From positions 1 to 48,435 of the forward strand of contig CAMCVV010000013.1 in the NCBI GenBank assembly GCA_945881905.1: 48,435 nucleotides of DNA, read 5' to 3'. The stretch comes from Paenibacillus alvei (GTDB taxonomy: Bacteria; Bacillota; Bacilli; Paenibacillales; NBRC-103111). The notes under the pieces were generated by a model that was given only the letters and a program-made list of their open reading frames with translations, ran no database searches and was not told the DNA's origin. Within the stretch, counting starts at the first letter, position 1. The number at the start of each line of letters is the position of its first letter. A program made the translations under genes and the position numbers. Positions 43,613 to 48,435 of this stretch are shown in pieces.

Positions 43613-44097
43613 GGGATTAGCGAATCGTGCGAAAGAAAGCTTGGAATACCTATGCATAAGCTCAACATACCCATCTATCTATAGGGGTATCCCTCTGTGT
43701 TAGGCTAATTCTCATAGATCGCTAGAATGAATAGATGAACTCGGACAATGATGCAAGAAATACGCTGTTGATTTATGATACATATTTTATTGTCTATTTA
43801 ACTTCGTATAACCGATTCTATCGATTTCTACTTCATTCATCTAGCGAATGTACACATCCAGATATGTTAAGGCAGCTCACACATATATCCCCTCATCGAC
43901 AAGTTATTGTGGTGTCTACTGTCATCTCAGGGATCACCCTTTATGCACCATATCACGCATAACATTGCAGAATGTTGTGGATTTGGTATTATAATATTTA
44001 TAAATCATATGTATTTTTTTAAAAAGTTGTAATTATATGTTATAATAAATAAATAGTCAATAACCTTGTAATGATAAGGTTTTTTAGCGAATAAAAT
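43613..44097. other. Intergenic stretch, nothing firm
   Basis: About 480 bp between the helicase and the prophage scar. A 75-codon frame at 43735 has no ribosome site or recognisable motif. CTATAGGGGTAT at 43679-43690 repeats the core of the CsoR-type operator at 30204, but no fitting gene follows. Confidence 0.4.
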
Positions 44098-44129
44098 TGA
44101 TTTTCTCACGGAATTTCTCGCGAAAATAA

Positions 44130-44305
44130 TTACAATAAATTTAAGTCCAATTGTTCTAGCATTTTTACTACTTTCTGCTGCTCTGTTATATCCGAGTGAG
44201 TATAGATATTTATCGTGGTCGATGTATTGGCATGGCCCAGCATTTCACTGATGACATTTGCATTAATTTTTTATTAAACAAGTAAGTGGCAAAAGAATGT
44301 CTAGA
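44130..44305 (-). pseudogene. Tyrosine-recombinase (phage integrase) C-terminal remnant
   Basis: On the minus strand RHSFATYLFN is followed, after a one-base frameshift, by INANVISEMLGHANTSTTINIYTHS and ends MLEQLDLNLL. These are the HxxR and catalytic-Tyr blocks of tyrosine recombinases. The N-terminal part and the first catalytic arginine are gone. It ends 17 bp from the left candidate att repeat. Confidence 0.75.
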
Positions 44306-44404
44306 TTTTTATTAAAAAAAACTAAATTGTGCGAAGTAGGTGGTTGAGCCATTTTATATTTCTTTAATCTATAAATAATCTGTGGAGGCTTGCCAAAATC
44401 TGAA

Positions 44405-44635
44405 ATGCAGAGTGTAGCACTGCACAACGTCGAAATTGATGATAAGCGCGTGCGGATCAACAATGAAATCGACGAGTTAGAATACACTATTAAATGAATT
44501 GAAAATTCACTTAGGTATCTCAACGATTATGAATCAGAAATCATCAGGCAATTATATTTCGCAAAAAAGCTGCAGGACTTGTTAATAACTGATCAAATTG
44601 TTTTAAATAAGTGTATTCCACTGTATAACGAGTAA
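44405..44635 (+). pseudogene. Phage transcriptional-regulator (ArpU/sigma-like) remnant
   Basis: One frame runs from an ATG through KRVRINNEIDELEYTIK, a TGA, then IENSLRYLNDYESEIIRQLYFAKKLQD, to TAA. This resembles small phage late regulators with a C-terminal sigma-70 region-4-like part. The helix-turn-helix end is replaced by unrelated residues. The frame is single, broken only by the TGA. Confidence 0.55.
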
Positions 44636-44677
44636 AAATAAAGAGAGCAGGCTAATGCCTACTCTTTTTATTTTTAC
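44632..44677. terminator. Bidirectional terminator
   Basis: GTAAAAATAAAGAG (44632-44645) pairs with CTCTTTTTATTTTTAC (44662-44677) around an inner AGGC/GCCT hairpin. It has T-runs on both strands, so it can serve the regulator remnant and the converging secreted-protein gene. Confidence 0.7.
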
Positions 44678-44867
44678 ACTACTCTATCCATTCAATGAAA
44701 TAGCAGATCACTTGAGTCACTCCCATCGTGATAACACCAATTCAAAACACTAGTATAGTGTGGTCATCGTTATGACCATACAGATTCGATATACCCCAAA
44801 CGGTTGTGAATATTAATCCAACATGAGATATTTTATCAAGTGTCTTTTTAATCATGGCTGATCTCTT

Positions 44868-45302
44868 TTAATCAAAAAAGTATTCGCATATCTGCGGTTC
44901 TGTTACTGATAAACCAAAATTAGTAATCTTTACAGGTGGAGTTACAGTGACATATCCGATCACACAAGGAATAACTGTCTCGAACCAATTGAATATTTTT
45001 AATTCTGTCTGTTTTGTTAACATAAATAGAATAACATAAGGTTTAATGTCCGATTGTTGATCTTCTATAAAATCCTCTTCCAGCAACTCATCTTCACTCG
45101 CCATTTCCTTTGGTACAAAAACTTTAGTTTTTTTTCTCAATAAAAGAATCTCTTCCAGAAACTCCTCTTCAGTTGCCATTTCCTTTGGTACAAAAACTTT
45201 AGTTTGTTCTACCTCATTTTCCATTCCCATAACCACGTAACTTGGCAAGAATACCGCAATCAGTAGTGCCAATACTAAAACCTTACTTACATGCTTAAAC
45301 AT
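44868..45302 (-). CDS. Secreted protein with internal duplicated segment
   Basis: 144 aa with GGAGGAG upstream of the ATG. A signal peptide spans about residues 1-27. Two near-identical segments follow: TKVFVPKEMATEEEFLEE and TKVFVPKEMASEDELLEE, about 25 residues apart and also nearly identical in DNA, pointing to recent tandem duplication. The C-terminal half is hydrophobic and beta-like. No family is recognised. It lies inside the prophage scar; it could be a cargo gene or a later insertion. Confidence 0.65.
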   Translation of the reverse strand: MFKHVSKVLVLALLIAVFLPSYVVMGMENEVEQTKVFVPKEMATEEEFLEEILLLRKKTKVFVPKEMASEDELLEEDFIEDQQSDIKPYVILFMLTKQTELKIFNWFETVIPCVIGYVTVTPPVKITNFGLSVTEPQICEYFFD

Positions 45303-45590
45303 AAAAAACTCCTCCTGTTAATCTATGATGTTTAATGGATTTATGTTCCATTTATCCTAAATAATAACAAAAAATAAGTTATTATAGCAAGCTTAATCCT
45401 TCGACAGCGAATGCTATCGTATTTTAATGCACGCGTCCACTTGCTCCTTCATCCATTTTGCGGTATCGTCCATTGCAGCGGGAAGAGGGAAAAATATATC
45501 GTTTCGGCCAAATCGTTGAGACTCAAAAGCAGCAAGTGCACGTTTTTTATAATTGCTAATGACTTGCATTCGGACCCCTACTAGTTTAGC

Positions 45591-46038
45591 AAAGTGGTGT
45601 TCAACGGAATGACAAAAGCTAGCACGGGTCTAGGCGGATACGGAAATGCGGTGTGAGTCTTGGATAAGAACGGATATCTTCATTTGTATGGGCATTTGGA
45701 TTCGTGTGGTAAAATTGAATGCTGAGGTAAAACGTGGACAGGTCATTGATAAGCAAGGTAACTCGGGGCAATCGGCTAGCAGTCACTTGCACTATGAGAT
45801 TCGCAAAGAGGCTTCGCCGTCGTTTGGCTGGAGGACGAATGTGAATCCAGGGGAATACTTGGATCAGTTTTATGGAAGTGCAGCGAATGCTAAAATGCGA
45901 GCGCCTTTGGAAGTGGAGGCTTGGAAAGTAGCGGGCCTAAAGTTCTTGCAGGACAATTATAGAATGTCGACGGTCTGGAAGGCGACGGATAAGGTGGACT
46001 TGGGTACGCTCGGGACGATCTTGAGTAGGATAAAATAG
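45591..46038 (+). pseudogene. M23-peptidase / phage-lysin-like remnant
   Basis: One frame reads VFNGMTKASTGLGGYGNAV, then TGA, then VLDKNGYLHLYGHLDS. After a frameshift it continues KLNAEVKRGQVIDKQGNSGQSASSHLHYEIRKEASPSFGW and ends LKFLQDNYRMSTVWKATDKVDLGTLGTIL. HLHYEI is the HxH motif of LytM peptidases. The upstream HxxxD half is missing. The C-terminal tail is of the kind seen in phage endolysins. Confidence 0.75.
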
Positions 46039-46113
46039 AGTAAAAAAAGGGCCCTGTATGTGATGTGAAGGGCTTAATTTTTGATGTTTTTCCCTACTGA
46101 TTTTCTCACGGAA

Positions 46114-46665
46114 ACGATGTGTTATATGTTTTAAACATAAAAAAACGGACGTATTGTATCGCTATTGCGCTAAAAAATGGACAATAAGTGATGGAAAAAA
46201 TCTATGGAAGGCATTGATATTATATGTATATTATTCATTAATTTCTATGGATGATTATATTCCTCGATACTCTTTGGGTGTAATATCATGTACCCCTAGA
46301 GTTGGATACGAAATAATAAAAATAAGATCATAACTCGATGAGTTAACAGCGAACGACATCACCCCCGAAGAGTAGGCCAGAATTGCTTTGAGGTGCTTAG
46401 AGTAGATAGCGCGTTAGATGAGAAGGATATATATACGCGTGCATGCGAAAGAACTGTATATCATGGGAGCCCTTCAGTGTAAATGCTAAGGGTCTATGTG
46501 TATTCGTGTCACCGTACCATGATATTGATCAGATGATTCGCGGAGGCCAGTCGGCTAAGCAACCAATCATCGTTACTTAATGGATATATAATACATAATA
46601 GTAAATGATATATACTAATTCTAATGAATAGTTCATAGTTATATACACATCCACAATAGCACATT
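46114..46665. other. Intergenic stretch, nothing recognised
   Basis: About 550 bp between the right candidate att repeat and the DUF418 gene. Frames are short on both strands. I see no RNA gene, repeat or clear promoter other than generally A+T-rich sequence upstream of the next gene. Confidence 0.4.
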
Positions 46666-46707
46666 ATGTTCTGGCGAATTGAATCAACAAGTTGGATGAA
46701 TTTCTAC

Positions 46708-47889
46708 ATGGAGGTGTTACCCATTCACATCATCGAGCCTAGTGACGTAGAAGAGCGTATAGATACCGTCGATATGATACGGGGATTTGCTTTGATTGGT
46801 ATATTTTTCGTAAATATTCCAGATATGTGGGGCAAAGGCTACGCATTTGTAAGCGGATATGTAGGTACAGATTCGATCGTACGTCTGATCTATGACATGT
46901 TGATTCAAACCAAATTTTATACATTGTTTTCTTTTCTGTTTGGATTGAGCTTTTATTTATTCATGCAACGTGCAGAGAAAAAGGGCTTGCGTCCAAAAAA
47001 AGTGATGATGAGAAGGCTAGTGTTCCTGTTGATTTTTGGAGCTATCCATTTCTATTTCATTTGGTTTGGGGATATTCTGATGACGTATGCGATCAATGGA
47101 TTTCTCTTATTATTATTTTATGGTAGACACGCGAGGACAATTCTCATTTCGAGTTTATGTTTATTTGGCATATCGTTATATCAGACTCCTTATCTAACGT
47201 GGATCCAAATGAAAACAATTTCAGAAATGATCATAAATTCAGGAATGATATTCGGAAGTATATTTGACAGTGTACCGCGATTTCAAGAACGTGTGGATTT
47301 CTTCATCGATATTCAACCTATGAGTACCTTGAAAGGTGTTCCTGAAATACTCAGTTTATTTTTGTTGGGGCTGTACGCTGGAATGAAAGGATGGTTCACC
47401 AAAGATGGATTAAGTGAGCGTCTATTAGTTACTACGCAGCGTATCTCTTTACTAGTCAGCATACTCTTTTTTGTGCCCATGATAATGAACTATCTATCAT
47501 CAGACGTGTATACACCCGATCTCGTCTATCATTACACGTATTTATCAGGTAAAACTTTAGCGATATGCTATCTCGTGACGTTGGTACGTATTGCCCGTTC
47601 GATTCAGCCTTCACATTTCAGAGGTCTGGTTGCATTAGGTCGAATGGCTTTTACCAACTATCTGACGCAATCCATCATTACGATGTTATTGTTCCATCTA
47701 TTCTGGAGTCCTCATGCAGGCACTTGGCCTCTATGGACGTATACGATATATGCAGTAGGGGTGCTTGCTGTCCAAATGGCATGGAGTAGGTGGTGGTTGA
47801 AGCGTTATCGCATGGGACCGCTAGAATGGATCTGGCGAGCAGGGACATACGGTAAACAACCTATGCTACGTAAGAACAAACTTAGCTAA
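46708..47889 (+). CDS. DUF418-family (YeiB-like) membrane protein
   Basis: About 393 aa with eight to ten predicted membrane helices. ERIDTVDMIRGFALIGIFFVN at the start and LVALGRMAFTNYLTQSIITMLLF near the end are the defining DUF418 segments. Function unknown. Start choice is difficult: in-frame ATGs at 46666, 46696 and 46708 lack ribosome sites. A good GGAGG at 46710-46714 points to an ATT at 46723, just before the conserved part. An unusual start codon is possible. A terminator follows at 48003. Confidence 0.82.
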   Translation: MEVLPIHIIEPSDVEERIDTVDMIRGFALIGIFFVNIPDMWGKGYAFVSGYVGTDSIVRLIYDMLIQTKFYTLFSFLFGLSFYLFMQRAEKKGLRPKKVMMRRLVFLLIFGAIHFYFIWFGDILMTYAINGFLLLLFYGRHARTILISSLCLFGISLYQTPYLTWIQMKTISEMIINSGMIFGSIFDSVPRFQERVDFFIDIQPMSTLKGVPEILSLFLLGLYAGMKGWFTKDGLSERLLVTTQRISLLVSILFFVPMIMNYLSSDVYTPDLVYHYTYLSGKTLAICYLVTLVRIARSIQPSHFRGLVALGRMAFTNYLTQSIITMLLFHLFWSPHAGTWPLWTYTIYAVGVLAVQMAWSRWWLKRYRMGPLEWIWRAGTYGKQPMLRKNKLS

Positions 47890-48002
47890 AGTTATCGACT
47901 AAGTAATGAAATTCGCTAGCTGACTGAACCAATAAGTGAGGGAGTAAGAATCTACAAGCGGTATTGAATAGATAACGAACTAATCATGAGTCGTAGAGCT
48001 GT

Positions 48003-48030
48003 GGGCAGGAACTTTCCTGCTCTATTTTTA
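48003..48030 (+). terminator. Terminator of the DUF418 gene
   Basis: GCAGGA (48005-48010) pairs with TCCTGC (48015-48020), extended by a wobble pair, then CTATTTTTATG. The gap from here to 48344 contains only two diverged copies of a TCATGTYGAATCATT element at about 48217 and 48248. Confidence 0.6.
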
Positions 48031-48344
48031 TGCAATCTCGTGTGTAACGGTAGAACAAATCGATGTCTACAATCGGACAACCTCAGCTTAGAAGCGCACA
48101 CCTTTCTTGAACATATATCAGCGAATGACCGACTGGATTTCTTCTAACTTCATCAAGTGCGGTGTATGTTCAGAATTTATTCAGTCACTAATGTAATGAT
48201 TAAAAATAATGTCATATCATGTTGAATCATTGAAATCCATGCTATTTCATGTCGAATCATTATTTCCTTATGTTTAATTCAGCGCACACAGTATTCCATA
48301 CACATGAGGGAATTATATTACAAATATCAGGAGGCTAATCAAGA

Positions 48345-48435
48345 ATGAAAGGTTCACGGTTCTTTCCAAGATCATCATTTCGAACAATCGCAGTAGGAGT
48401 GATCAGTGTACTTGTATCACAGATGTTGTTCAATG
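48345..48435 (+). CDS. Start of a secreted protein, cut by the window end
   Basis: AGGAGG lies nine bases before an ATG that opens MKGSRFFPRSSFRTIAVG. It continues as a hydrophobic signal-peptide core to the last base. Only 30 codons are visible, so the product cannot be named. Confidence 0.65.
   Translation, partial: MKGSRFFPRSSFRTIAVGVISVLVSQMLFN

Larger units (their letters stand above)
44098..46113. mobile_element. Prophage or integrative-element scar with candidate att repeats
   Basis: A 16-bp direct repeat, TGATTTTCTCACGGAA, occurs at 44098-44113 and again at 46098-46113. Between them lie an integrase C-terminus next to the left copy, a phage-type regulator remnant, a secreted repeat protein and a lysin-like M23 remnant next to the right copy. 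Integrase beside one end and a lysis gene near the other is the usual prophage order. Confidence 0.6.

Noticed and set aside
43735-43962. 75-codon plus-strand frame after the helicase
   Set aside because: No Shine-Dalgarno, no motif and ordinary length for chance in this base composition.

Overview
The window looks like chromosome from a low-GC Gram-positive of the Paenibacillaceae, most likely Paenibacillus (inference). Reasons: strong Shine-Dalgarno sites, frequent TTG/GTG starts, an LplA/LplB/YtcP-type sugar importer with no ATPase gene of its own, an ArsI-type glyoxalase and DUF4282/DUF418 proteins. No rRNA, tRNA or CRISPR array was seen.

Layout. (1) 0-5.4 kb is eroded: a 7-bp tandem repeat, an intact ydeI-like gene, a small protein/nucleotidyltransferase pair, and then remnants of an ATP-binding regulator, an IS6-type transposase and a Fic protein. 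(2) 5.5-29.1 kb is one large carbohydrate/sugar-acid cluster in about eight transcription units. It encodes two GH36-like glycosidases, a mutarotase-like protein, two paralogous enolase-superfamily dehydratases, a GH127-like hydrolase, a lipoprotein-binding-protein ABC importer, three PhyH-type Fe(II)/2-oxoglutarate oxygenases, a GntR/FCD regulator, two SDR dehydrogenases, a split transketolase, a small metallo-beta-lactamase-fold hydrolase and a LysE-type exporter. A recurring GTAAC-N-GTTAAC-like site sits at the promoter of every unit, so the region reads as one regulon. Two fragments of the same kind of group II intron RNA lie at 7.8-8.0 and 22.0-22.3 kb. (3) 29.3-31.4 kb holds a decayed PLP-enzyme gene and a thioredoxin / CsoR-CstR-like regulator / rhodanese operon in which the last two genes carry internal deletions. 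(4) 31.5-39.6 kb holds an MFS exporter, an M23 peptidase with a beta-propeller partner, arsR-arsI, an 11-bp-phased array of DnaA boxes, a beta-carbonic anhydrase, an aldo/keto reductase and DUF4282. (5) 40.2-43.6 kb holds a PLD-helicase-DUF3427 protein with a small upstream ORF. (6) 44.1-46.1 kb is a tiny prophage scar bounded by 16-bp direct repeats. (7) The window ends with a DUF418 membrane protein and the start of a secreted protein.

How the cluster may work (inference): a glycoside is bound by the lipoprotein, imported with a shared MsmX-type ATPase, and cleaved by the GH36/GH127-like enzymes. The freed sugar is oxidised by the SDRs, opened by the MBL-fold hydrolase, dehydrated by the enolase-superfamily enzymes, modified by one or more PhyH oxygenases, and passed to an unusual two-subunit transketolase whose first two canonical active-site histidines are missing. 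There is no sugar kinase, isomerase or aldolase, so this is not a standard pathway. It is the best candidate here for an undescribed system.
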